From positions 1 through 64,000 of the forward strand of contig DATENU010000004.1 of the NCBI GenBank assembly GCA_035274845.1: a DNA stretch of 64,000 bases. Direction: 5' to 3'. The position numbers and the translations under genes were made by a program. The number at the start of each line of letters is the position of its first letter. Position 1 is the stretch's first letter. The stretch is from Chthoniobacterales bacterium (GTDB taxonomy: Bacteria > Verrucomicrobiota > Verrucomicrobiia > Chthoniobacterales > UBA10450). The notes below the pieces were generated by a model. It saw only the letters and a list, made by a program, of their open reading frames with translations, did no database searches and had not been told where the DNA came from. Of the stretch, positions 8,590 through 17,809 are shown piece by piece.

Positions 8590-9933
8590 TCAGCTCGTCA
8601 GGGCGGCAGTTTGACGTTCGGGAACGTGACAGACGTTTTCGAGCACCGTTCGGAATAAACGTCCCAGTTCTTCAATTTCAGGTTGGGAAAAAAGATTTTC
8701 GCGGAATAGCCAGACGACTTCGAGCTCATCGCCGCGTTCCGTAACTTCGCAGCCCAAATCGAACCGGGGCGTTCCGGTCGAGCGCATTCTTAGCTTCAGA
8801 GAAAGCCCGCGAATCTCGAAATCGGGCACGGGATGATTCTGCAAGGCGAACCGGACCTGAAAAATCGGGTTGTACTTTGGCGACGGACGCTCGTCCAGCG
8901 CGCGGACGAGCTCGGCAAACGGCACCGCGTTGGCAAACGAGTCGACCGTGGATTCGTGAACCGTTCGTAAATGCTCGGAGAACGGGCGGTCTCTTTCGAC
9001 CTGAGCCCGCAGTGGCACAACCCCGGAGAAATATCCCATCGTCTCGCGAACATTCGGTTTCGTTCGATTTGCGACCGGTGTTCCCACGACAATGTCTTCG
9101 GCGCCGGTCCAGCGCGACAGCGTCACCTGAAACGCGGCCAGCAAAGTACTAAAAAGAGTGGCGCCACTGCGGCGAGCCAATTCCTTGACCGCTCCGCTGA
9201 TCTCCACGGGCAGGAGCGCAACCAGGCGGCGCGGCCGAAAAACGACGTCGGATTCCTCCGGTATGCTCCACAGGCGCTTGATTCCGCTGAGGCGGGATTT
9301 CCAGAAAGCGATCCGTGGTTCCAGCTCGGCCGGTTGCCAGAAGGCCCTCTCGGCAGCGCCCCACGCGGAATAAGAAGTCGGAACGGACGGCAGTTTATCT
9401 TCTCCGCCCGCGCGCTGTTGGAGATAAGCGGCGCCCAGATCCTCAACCAAAACGCCCAGGCTCCAGCCATCCGCGATCGCGTGGTGAATCGCGAATACCA
9501 TCAACTGGTCGTCGGGAGCACGGCGCAGAATGTCGAGTCTGTAGAGGGGACCCTGGAGCAGATCGAAGGGCTGGGAAAAGGTTTGGCGCTCGAGCTCTTC
9601 CATCTCGCCCGCGGACGTCTGCGGCGAAATGTCGCGAAACCGGATCACCGGCTGGCTGTGCTTCCGGATCAACTGCACCGGCCCGTTTTTTCCCGGCAAA
9701 AACGAAAGGCGCAAGACTTCCTGCCGATCCACCACTCGCTGAAAGATTGCCAAAGAATCCTCCTGCGAGATCAGCCCGCCAATATGAAGGACGCAGCAAA
9801 TATGGTTCGAAATGTCCGAGGGCGGCGCGGGCGAGGTTTCCCACAGCTCGCGCTGGGAAAATGTCTGGGGATGGAGCTGCGCGTCGCCGCTCTCAATCCA
9901 TTGCTTGAAACGAGCCTGTTTTCCCTCAGACAT
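8590..9933 (-). CDS. free-standing condensation-domain / PapA-like acyltransferase
   Basis: 447 residues, a single condensation domain with no adenylation or carrier domain. The catalytic motif HHAIADG lies at residues 150-156. A second signature, VVGTPVANRTKPNVRETMGYFSG-like, is at ~290-315; the usual late DFGWG motif is replaced by FDLGC. The family joins a carrier-bound acyl chain to an amine or alcohol (NRPS C domains; mycobacterial PapA enzymes use lipid alcohols). The ATG overlaps the PKS stop by 8 nt (ATGTCTGA), so it is made with the PKS. As the PKS has no thioesterase, this protein is the best candidate for releasing its chain. The acceptor is unknown. Confidence 0.9.
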   Translation of the reverse strand: MSEGKQARFKQWIESGDAQLHPQTFSQRELWETSPAPPSDISNHICCVLHIGGLISQEDSLAIFQRVVDRQEVLRLSFLPGKNGPVQLIRKHSQPVIRFRDISPQTSAGEMEELERQTFSQPFDLLQGPLYRLDILRRAPDDQLMVFAIHHAIADGWSLGVLVEDLGAAYLQQRAGGEDKLPSVPTSYSAWGAAERAFWQPAELEPRIAFWKSRLSGIKRLWSIPEESDVVFRPRRLVALLPVEISGAVKELARRSGATLFSTLLAAFQVTLSRWTGAEDIVVGTPVANRTKPNVRETMGYFSGVVPLRAQVERDRPFSEHLRTVHESTVDSFANAVPFAELVRALDERPSPKYNPIFQVRFALQNHPVPDFEIRGLSLKLRMRSTGTPRFDLGCEVTERGDELEVVWLFRENLFSQPEIEELGRLFRTVLENVCHVPERQTAALTS

Positions 9934-12900
9934 GCGAAATCGCCTCCACCGAAGGATCTCCTCCGCGGCCGCCAATCAGGCCGTCGATCTCTTCGTCCGA
10001 AAGAACGTCGAAATCGATCTCGTCCGCAACCCCGTTGACCTCGTTGGCGGTTTGAGGGGCAGCCATTGCGGGCGTGGCTGCGGTCGGCGCGCCACCTCCC
10101 AGGTGCGCCAGCATCAACGCCGCGATCTGTCCGATCGTGCGCGCTCGCATCAGGCTGGTCGGTGGAAGCGCGACGCCGATGGCGGCTTCGAGTGAGTTTT
10201 CAATTTCCACGCCCATCAGTGAGTCGAGACCGAGATCGGTAAGCGGTTGGTCGTCACGCAGCGTGTCCGGTTTCACGCGAAGAACGGAACCGACAACCTC
10301 CCGCACGGCCTGTGCGATCACTGCTTCCTTTTCCGCAGGCGCGGCCGACTCGATCCGGTTTCGCCAGTCACTGGTGACGCCGCCGCTGTCGTCGCCCTCG
10401 ACCGCGGAAAAGATGCGCTCGTAGAGCGGGTTGGCTTGCGAGCCCCGGAAGAAACTTTTCCATTTCGCCCAATCAACGCGGATGGCGGCGACCTGGGTGC
10501 TGGCCGTGCGGAGGGACGATTCGAGAATCGAAATCACTTCGCCAGGGGACAATTCCGTGGTGCCCTGTTTGGCCAGGAACTCAGCGACGCGCTCATTGCG
10601 GGCGACGTATCCCTCACCACCGAGGACGCCCCAGTTGATCGTCAGCGCCGGCAGACCCAGCGCGCGCCGGTGGTGCGCGAGCGAATCGAGAAATGCATTC
10701 GCGGCTCCGTAATTGCCTTGCGCCGGATTCCCGAAAATCGAGGAGATCGACGAAAACATGACGAAGCAATCCAGCGGCATATCGCGCGTGGCTTCGTGGA
10801 GCAACCAGGCGCCGAGCGCCTTCGGGCGAATGACCGTGGCCATTCGATCCCGGTTCAGTTTCGCGAGCACGGCATCGTCTATCGCCATGGCGAGATGAAA
10901 GACACCACGAAGCGGCTGGCCGGCCTGGCGAATTTCAGCGAACAGCCGCGAAATGTCCTCCGTCGATCCGGCATTGGCTTTCACAACCTGCACTTCGATT
11001 CCGCGATCGCGCAGGCTCTGGACAAACGCCTCGGCTTCCGGCGTGGCCGCGCCGCTGCGACTGGAGAGGACGAGATGGCGCGCGCCAGATTGCGCCAGCC
11101 AGTTGGCCAGCACTTTGCCGAACCCGCCAAATCCGCCAGTGATCAGGTAGCAGCCGTCCGATTTGATCTCGAATTTCGGGGCGATTGGCTCGCCGCGCCG
11201 GGGCAGGAACGCTTCGGGGAAAGAGACGATGACCTTCCCGATATGCTTGCCGCCGGCCATGAGCCGAAACGCCGCATCCACATTGAAGGCCGGGAAGGAA
11301 CGGAAGGGCAGAGGACGCAGCGCGCCCTGCTCCACCAGCCCGGAGATTTCTGCGAGCATCTCGCGGGTCAGCGATTCGTCGCCCGCAAAGACCGCGTCCA
11401 TGGCGACGACGTGAAAGGAGGCGTTGCGCCGCAACGGCCGGAGCGGAATGCGCGAGTTCTGGTAAATGTCGCGTTTGCCGATCTCAACGAAGCGGCCGAA
11501 CTCGGCGAGGCAGGACAGGCCCATGGGAATCGCTTCGCCGGCGAGCGCATTCAACACGACGTCGACGCCCCGGCGATCGGTAAGCTCCATGACGGCTTCC
11601 GCAAAATCACCGCGGCGCGAGTCGATGACATGTTTCACGCCGAGAGTTTTCAGGAGCTCGCGTTTCACCGTGCTGCCCGCGCTGGCGATGACTTCGGCCC
11701 CCAAATAATGGGCAATCTGGATCGCCGCCATGCCGACGCCGCCGGCGCCGGCATGAATGAGCACCCGCTCACCTTTGCGGACTCGCGCGACATTTTTCAG
11801 CGCGTGCCACGACGTCATGAACACGACCGGAATTGTCGCCGCTTCGTCAAAGGAAAGGTTGGCCGGAATCTTCCGCACGTTGCCCCCGCGCGCCGTGGTT
11901 TGAGTGGAGAGTCCGAACACGGCCAGGCCAAAGACGCGATCGCCCACCTTGACATGACTCACCTCCGAGCCCACTGCCTTCACCACCCCGCCCACCTCGT
12001 CTCCGAAGATTCGGGCATCCGGTGCTTCCCCCGGATAAAGCGCGAGCGCCTTGAGCACGTCGCGGAAATTCATGGCGGCGGCTTTAACATCGATCAGGAC
12101 TTCGCCCGGAGCGCACTCCGGAGGAGCGAAGGGAACAAATTTCAGGGCGTCGAGATGACCGCGCTCGCGTGATTCCAGGCGCAAAGGGACACCGCGATCG
12201 AGATCGCGTTGGATCGAGGGACGCCCGCGATCGAATCTCTGGACGTAGCGCGCTTCGCCTCGGAGAGCGACTTCGCGATCGGCTTCGGTGCGCAGCAACT
12301 CGTTCCAAACCAGATCCAAATCGGCGGTGGAATTTGCCGGCGGGAGATCGATCCCGCGGCAGGTGCAGTTCGGGTACTCGTTTTGAATGACCCGCAGCAA
12401 ACCAATAGCGGGAGCTTGCGTGACCGCCGTTGGTTTCTCGTCGCGTCCCGCCGGTTGCGCGCCGCGCGTCACCGCGTCGATGCGCAGTTTCGTTGTCGGC
12501 AGAACCGTTTCGAGCGCCTGGGCGAGGTGAAGGAGCGCGTCGGTCCCGAACAGGGCTTCATCATCGAAGCCTTCGTCGAGGTTCCACAGGTAGACGATCC
12601 GTTCCAAGTCGGCGTTGCCGATGAACGTTTCGAAAAGTTGCCGCCAGTCTCCGGGCGTTTCCGGTCGGATCGTGAAGCCGTCGACCTCCGACGAGCTGAA
12701 AGCAGCTCCGCGGCGAACAGTCTGGCAACGAGCGCCGGCCGCGCCCAGCCGGTCGGCCAATGATTTTCCGAAACCGCCCTCGTCCGCAAAGATGAGCCAG
12801 GATTTTTCCGCCGGAACCTGAGCGATGGACTCGGTTACGGCCGGAGCGTCGCCAGGCTTGCGTCCAAGAATTCCAATCTGGCCTTCGCCGTAGCGGCCCA

Positions 12901-15900
12901 TCAGTCCGGGGAGCGAAGCGGTTTCGCTGAAGCCAGCCTCACGGAGAAGAGTCTCCCACTGCGAACGCCCGAGCAGCGGATGGACGCTGCGCAAATCGCG
13001 ATCGGTGAACCGCCACCATCCGCTCGTCAGGCCGAAGACCGCTTCCGTCCAGAGCTGCGGCGTGGCCACGTCCATGAAGAAGAGCGAACCGCCGGGCGCT
13101 AGCAGATCGTAAAGGTTGCGCAGAGCGGCGCGCACATCGGCCGCGGCGTGCAGCACGTTCGTTCCGACCACGAAGTCGAATGAGCCGGGCTCAAAGCCCT
13201 GTTCGGCAGCAGGTTTTTCGAGGTCGAAAACCTTCGTCTCAACCTCGGGGAAGGCGGTAAGTTTTTGCAGCGCTGCCGGGAAGAAACCGGCCGAGACATC
13301 GGTGAAGGTGTAAGAGTGGAGACCGCGTTCGAGCGAAGGCAGAAGTTGGGCGGCCAGGCCGCCGGTCCCCGCGCCGACTTCCAGAATTCGCAACCCTCGG
13401 CCTTCGGGCAGCGCGCGCGCCCCTTCCTGCACTCCCGCGGCGATGGCCGCGAGCCAGTGACTCGTAAGCAGCCCGTCACCGTAAAACTGTTCGAGATGTT
13501 CTGCGCCCGCGCCGGCAAAGAGAACCTGGATCGCATCCTTTTCGCCGCGCAAGATTAAACCCAGCTCGGCGCAGGTCGCGGCGATCAGCAGAACTTCGGG
13601 CAAATGACCGGGATTCCGCTGGATGAAACCACGCTGCATTGCCGATGCGGAATCGGCCGCCTTTCCGAATGCCGCGGTCGGGCGATAGCCGCTTTCAGCT
13701 CGCTCCAGAAGGCCGCGCTCTTCCAGTTTCAAGATCAGCTGTTCGAACACCGGGCGCATTTGCTCGGCGACGCGCAAAGTGCCGGCGGTAATATCTACTC
13801 CTGGTTCCGCGCCCATCTCGCGGAGCCCGGCGCAAAGCAGGAGCGCGGCCAGATCATCCTGGGCAGCAATCACCCCGATCAACCGGTCACGTCCACGGAC
13901 CGCAATCACGTCGTCCAGAGCTGCTTGCGCCACGTCCCGCAGGCGGCGCAGCGGCACAGGCTCCAAGGCGGCCGGTTTCGATGCCGCCGGTGTCCGCTCC
14001 CAATCTATATGGTACAGAACGTCGCGGGTGCCGCCCAAGGTATCGCGCCGCACGCCAGCCACGCTGATCGCGCGGAATCCGTCGATAAGGACGCACGGTT
14101 TTCCGGCGTCATCGTAGAGTCCGATCCGTCCTTCAACGAACTCAGAGTTACATTCGAGCACGCTGGCCCGGACTCGGGTGGATGCTCCGGGCGAGTGCAG
14201 GAAAAGAATGCGACCGAACCGCACCGGCAGCTTGAGCTGCGATCCGCGCGCCTCGACCGTCGCGCGCCCCGCCGAAAATACGTGCAAGGCGCCATCGAGC
14301 AGGACCGGGTGCAGCGGATATTCGCCCGCCCGTGAGGAACTCGCTTCCGAAAGCGTCACCCGCCCCGCCGAAATTCCCTGGGCCGCCGAGAGCTCGCGCA
14401 CGGAACGAAACTCGTCGCCGTAACGCAGGCCGAGATCGTTCATATAACGATAGAACGCGTCGATATCGACCGGCTTCAGATTGTCGGCCGCGCGATTGCT
14501 TTCCGTCTCAAAAGTCGAAGTGGCAAAGCCGGATTCCGTGCGCTCTCCGCGCATTGAGCCCACCACATGCAACGACCAGGACGCGCCTTGATCGAAGCGG
14601 CTCTGAATCGTGAAAGTGCGATCGGCCGGCTCATACGAAATCTCGAGCTGAACCCCGGCGGCTGGGTCGGCGAGGATCAGCGGTTTGCGGATTTCAAAAT
14701 CTTCGACCACGAACGGCTGACCTTCGAAAAGCTGAAGGCCGGCTTCCAGGATCAAATCGACAAATCCCGCCGCGGGAAAAATAACGTGGTTCTCGACCTT
14801 GTGATCTTTAAGGAACGCCATGTGCCGGCTATCGAGCCGGGCGGTCCAGGTGGGAGTCGCGCGCGGCAGGCGCGCGTCGAGCATCCCGCGTCCGCCCGCT
14901 CCGAGCCGGCTTTCGCGCCAGTCGGCAGCTTCGTTCCACCAGCGGCTGCGATCCCACGCGTAGGCGGGCAGTGAAAGGAGACGCCGCGAGGGCGTCATGG
15001 CTTTGAAATCGAGCGCCACTCCGGCGCGATGCAGATCCATTGCCGCCTCAAGCAGCGACTCGTGTTCGCGTTCCCGGCGCACCGAAGAGATCACAACCGG
15101 TTTCGCACCGTTCCGGCCGGCCAGACATTCCGCGATGGAATGAGCGAGGGCCGGATGCGCGCCGAGTTCCAACCAGATGTCTACGCCGAAGTCCGCGATC
15201 GCGTTGATCGCTGGGGCAAACTGCACGGGTTGCCGGACGCCACGAGCCCAATGGGTCGCGTCGCCCGCGTTCCCATTAAGACGGTTGCCGGTGACAGTGC
15301 TGAAGAGCGGAACGGTTTCGGGCTGAGGAGCAAGATCAGTCAGCGCATTTTCGAGCGCGTCCGCCGCCGGCTGCATCATCGCGTGATGAAACGGGTGATC
15401 GACCCGAACGAGCCGGGCGAAGACGCCCTGCGTCTCGAGTTCCGAAAAGATTGCTTCGATGGAATGGCGCGGACCGGCCAGGGTGAGCGAGCGCGGACCG
15501 TTGAAGGCCGCGATCGAAACCGTGGCGTCGTGCTTTTCGATCAGCGACTGAGCTTCCTGTTCGCCCAGTCCCACCGCGAGCATCCTCCCTTCGCCTCGCG
15601 CGCAACCCTCCATGAAGCGCGCGCGCAAAGCCGTGATGCGCGCGCCTTGTTCGAGCGAGAACAGACCCGCAACGCAGGCCGCCGCGATTTCACTGACGCT
15701 ATGGCCGAGGACGGCGGAGGGATGCACGCCCCACGATTTCCACAGCTCGGCCAGGCCGACCTGCATCGCGAAAATGGCAGGCTGCGCAATCTCAGTGCGA
15801 TGCAGTTGTGAAGCTTCTTCGGCGCGGCCGAGTTCTTCCAGAAGCGAAAAGGTCGCGACTCCTTGCAACGCCGCGTCGCATTGCTCGATGACGTGACGGA

Positions 15901-17593
15901 AGACCGGCTCATGCTGCATCAGTTCACGGCCCATGCCCCACCATTGCGGTCCCTGTCCGCTCATGATGAATGCGACGCGCGGCGCGTGCTCTGGCCGCGC
16001 CGTGAACGAAGTCCGGACTTTCACGCTGTCTTCCTTGATCGCGAAGGCATCGAGCTCCTGGATGAGTTCGGCGATGGAGCGCGGGACAAGCGTGAGCCGA
16101 TGCGCATGGTGGTTCCGCCGGTGACCGAGGGTGTAGGCCAAATCGGGCAAGACGGGCGAATCGCCGTTGAGATTCACTCGCTCCGTCAGCCATGAAGCCA
16201 GCTTCATGGCATAACCGCGAAGAGCGTCTTCCGAGCGGGCGGAAAGCACAATCGGCCAGGCGCGGTCGTCCCAGAGATGTGAGTGATCCGCATGGGGAAC
16301 CGGTGGCGGCTCGGTCAGGATAACGTGCGCATTGGCGCCTCCGAATCCGAAAGAGTTGATGCCGGCCAGGCGTTCACCATCCGTTTCCGGGAACGGCTCG
16401 AGGTCGGTCGGGACGCGCAGTTTGAGCTGATCGAAATCGATGTGTGGACTCGGCGAAGAGAAATGAACGCTGCCGGGAATTTCACGATGCTGAAGAACCA
16501 GCATCGCCTTCACCAGACCGGCGACACCGGCAGCCGTTTCAAGATGGCCCATGTTGGTCTTGACCGAACCAATGGGAAGCGGCGTCGAACGCTCCTGGCA
16601 GAGAGCCTCCGCGAGGGCGTGCGCCTCGATCGGATCGCCCACCGCCGTGCCCGTGCCGTGCGCCTCGACAAATCCGATTTGCGCTGGCGAAACCCCGGCA
16701 TCTTTGCACGCGTCCTGGACGAGCCGGGCTTGTGCTTCCGCACTCGGAAGCGAGATGCCGTTCGTGTGACCGTCCTGATTGACCGCGGTTCCGACGATCA
16801 CGCCCAGGATCGGATCGCCATCTGCGATCGCCTGGGAGAGGCGCTTCAGCAGCACCATGCCCGCGCCCTCACCCCGCACAAAACCGTTCGCCGACGCATC
16901 GAACGCCGCGCATCGGCCATCGGGGGAGAGCATCGAAGCCTGCGAAAATCCGATGAATCCGCCGGGCGTAATCATTACCGTTACACCGCCCGCAAGGGCC
17001 GTGTCGCCGCGCCCGGCCCGAATGTGCTCGCACGCGGCGTGAACCGCAGTCAGGGCCGACGAACACGCCGTGTCCATCGCGATACTGGGTCCTCGCAAAT
17101 TCAGGCAGTAGGAAATTCGATTCGCGGCAATCGAGTGCGCGCTGCCGGTGGCGGTGTGGGGCGCGATCCCGAAATGGTCGAACGCCGTGCTTTGGATTCC
17201 CTGGTAATCGTTGTGCGAAATGCCGACGAAGACCGCGATGTCGCTCCCTTTCTCGAAGTCGAGGATAACACCCGCGTTCTCGATGGCTTCCCATGCGGTC
17301 TCGAGCAGCAATCGGTGCTGGGGATCAACGTAAGGCGCTTCCCGCGGCGAGATGCCGAAAAACTGCGGGTCGAACTTGTCGATCTGATCGAGGAACCCGC
17401 CGCGCTTAACAAACGTTTTGCCCGGGATCGCCGGCTCGCGGTCGAAGTAGCGCTCCACATTCCAGCGATCGCCTGGCACCTCGGTGACGGCGTCCCGACG
17501 TTCGACGAGCAGCTTCCAAAAAGATTCTGCGTCGTTAACGCCGCCGGGAAAGCGGCATCCGATTCCGATGATAGCGATGCGATCTTTGTGCAT
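9926..17593 (-). CDS. highly reducing type I polyketide synthase, single module, KS-AT-DH-MT-ER-KR-ACP
   Basis: 2555 residues. KS 1-~430 (catalytic Cys177 in DTACSSA, then HGTGTAVGDPIEA and KTNMGHLE); AT ~535-850 (Ser632 in GHSVSE; HPFHH where malonyl-type enzymes have HAFH); DH ~900-1190 (His931 in DHKVENHVIFP, where the family's Gly is Asn; Asp1100 in LLDGALH); C-methyltransferase ~1370-1600 (LEVGAGTGG); ER ~1810-2115 (HAGAGGVGMAA); KR with structural half before the ER and catalytic half ~2145-2330 (TGGFGGFG; Tyr2295 in GNYGAAN); ACP ~2400-2485 (Ser2458 in GLDSLMG). All active sites are present, so the chain should be fully reducible and alpha-methylated from SAM. One module with no thioesterase suggests iterative use. 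An acidic tail (DFDVLSDEEIDGLIGG) follows the ACP and may dock the condensation protein. First gene of the operon. Confidence 0.96.
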   Translation of the reverse strand: MHKDRIAIIGIGCRFPGGVNDAESFWKLLVERRDAVTEVPGDRWNVERYFDREPAIPGKTFVKRGGFLDQIDKFDPQFFGISPREAPYVDPQHRLLLETAWEAIENAGVILDFEKGSDIAVFVGISHNDYQGIQSTAFDHFGIAPHTATGSAHSIAANRISYCLNLRGPSIAMDTACSSALTAVHAACEHIRAGRGDTALAGGVTVMITPGGFIGFSQASMLSPDGRCAAFDASANGFVRGEGAGMVLLKRLSQAIADGDPILGVIVGTAVNQDGHTNGISLPSAEAQARLVQDACKDAGVSPAQIGFVEAHGTGTAVGDPIEAHALAEALCQERSTPLPIGSVKTNMGHLETAAGVAGLVKAMLVLQHREIPGSVHFSSPSPHIDFDQLKLRVPTDLEPFPETDGERLAGINSFGFGGANAHVILTEPPPVPHADHSHLWDDRAWPIVLSARSEDALRGYAMKLASWLTERVNLNGDSPVLPDLAYTLGHRRNHHAHRLTLVPRSIAELIQELDAFAIKEDSVKVRTSFTARPEHAPRVAFIMSGQGPQWWGMGRELMQHEPVFRHVIEQCDAALQGVATFSLLEELGRAEEASQLHRTEIAQPAIFAMQVGLAELWKSWGVHPSAVLGHSVSEIAAACVAGLFSLEQGARITALRARFMEGCARGEGRMLAVGLGEQEAQSLIEKHDATVSIAAFNGPRSLTLAGPRHSIEAIFSELETQGVFARLVRVDHPFHHAMMQPAADALENALTDLAPQPETVPLFSTVTGNRLNGNAGDATHWARGVRQPVQFAPAINAIADFGVDIWLELGAHPALAHSIAECLAGRNGAKPVVISSVRREREHESLLEAAMDLHRAGVALDFKAMTPSRRLLSLPAYAWDRSRWWNEAADWRESRLGAGGRGMLDARLPRATPTWTARLDSRHMAFLKDHKVENHVIFPAAGFVDLILEAGLQLFEGQPFVVEDFEIRKPLILADPAAGVQLEISYEPADRTFTIQSRFDQGASWSLHVVGSMRGERTESGFATSTFETESNRAADNLKPVDIDAFYRYMNDLGLRYGDEFRSVRELSAAQGISAGRVTLSEASSSRAGEYPLHPVLLDGALHVFSAGRATVEARGSQLKLPVRFGRILFLHSPGASTRVRASVLECNSEFVEGRIGLYDDAGKPCVLIDGFRAISVAGVRRDTLGGTRDVLYHIDWERTPAASKPAALEPVPLRRLRDVAQAALDDVIAVRGRDRLIGVIAAQDDLAALLLCAGLREMGAEPGVDITAGTLRVAEQMRPVFEQLILKLEERGLLERAESGYRPTAAFGKAADSASAMQRGFIQRNPGHLPEVLLIAATCAELGLILRGEKDAIQVLFAGAGAEHLEQFYGDGLLTSHWLAAIAAGVQEGARALPEGRGLRILEVGAGTGGLAAQLLPSLERGLHSYTFTDVSAGFFPAALQKLTAFPEVETKVFDLEKPAAEQGFEPGSFDFVVGTNVLHAAADVRAALRNLYDLLAPGGSLFFMDVATPQLWTEAVFGLTSGWWRFTDRDLRSVHPLLGRSQWETLLREAGFSETASLPGLMGRYGEGQIGILGRKPGDAPAVTESIAQVPAEKSWLIFADEGGFGKSLADRLGAAGARCQTVRRGAAFSSSEVDGFTIRPETPGDWRQLFETFIGNADLERIVYLWNLDEGFDDEALFGTDALLHLAQALETVLPTTKLRIDAVTRGAQPAGRDEKPTAVTQAPAIGLLRVIQNEYPNCTCRGIDLPPANSTADLDLVWNELLRTEADREVALRGEARYVQRFDRGRPSIQRDLDRGVPLRLESRERGHLDALKFVPFAPPECAPGEVLIDVKAAAMNFRDVLKALALYPGEAPDARIFGDEVGGVVKAVGSEVSHVKVGDRVFGLAVFGLSTQTTARGGNVRKIPANLSFDEAATIPVVFMTSWHALKNVARVRKGERVLIHAGAGGVGMAAIQIAHYLGAEVIASAGSTVKRELLKTLGVKHVIDSRRGDFAEAVMELTDRRGVDVVLNALAGEAIPMGLSCLAEFGRFVEIGKRDIYQNSRIPLRPLRRNASFHVVAMDAVFAGDESLTREMLAEISGLVEQGALRPLPFRSFPAFNVDAAFRLMAGGKHIGKVIVSFPEAFLPRRGEPIAPKFEIKSDGCYLITGGFGGFGKVLANWLAQSGARHLVLSSRSGAATPEAEAFVQSLRDRGIEVQVVKANAGSTEDISRLFAEIRQAGQPLRGVFHLAMAIDDAVLAKLNRDRMATVIRPKALGAWLLHEATRDMPLDCFVMFSSISSIFGNPAQGNYGAANAFLDSLAHHRRALGLPALTINWGVLGGEGYVARNERVAEFLAKQGTTELSPGEVISILESSLRTASTQVAAIRVDWAKWKSFFRGSQANPLYERIFSAVEGDDSGGVTSDWRNRIESAAPAEKEAVIAQAVREVVGSVLRVKPDTLRDDQPLTDLGLDSLMGVEIENSLEAAIGVALPPTSLMRARTIGQIAALMLAHLGGGAPTAATPAMAAPQTANEVNGVADEIDFDVLSDEEIDGLIGGRGGDPSVEAISHV

Positions 17594-17809
17594 AAACAGC
17601 CTGCCGCCGTGAAGCCCGATGATATAACCTATTTTCTATGGCAACGAGCGAGAAATGTTCTGGAGCCCGGCCACGAGGCCGGTGGCACTGGCAGCCGATC
17701 CTCACGCGGCTATTGAGTTAACCTGTAGACAGGAAAATTCCATTAATTATTCGGCCCGACAGCGAAAAAACGATTATCGGGCCGGGGAACTTCGAATTAA
17801 GAGAACATT
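17594..17809. promoter_or_regulatory. divergent promoter region between PKS operon and asparagine synthetase
   Basis: This 216-base gap separates two divergent starts, so promoters for both must lie here or further in. A perfect palindrome CCGGCC-ACGA-GGCCGG sits at 17667-17682 and could bind a dimeric regulator, although similar palindromes occur elsewhere as repeats. An AT-rich stretch with TTATAT lies close to the PKS start on the minus strand. No convincing -35/-10 pair was found. Confidence 0.4.

Noticed and set aside
10247-12172. Long plus-strand open frames opposite the PKS (for example 641 codons here).
   Set aside because: High G+C with strong codon bias leaves the antisense frame open; the translations are Arg/Gly/His-rich and lack motifs, while the minus strand encodes ER, KR and ACP domains.
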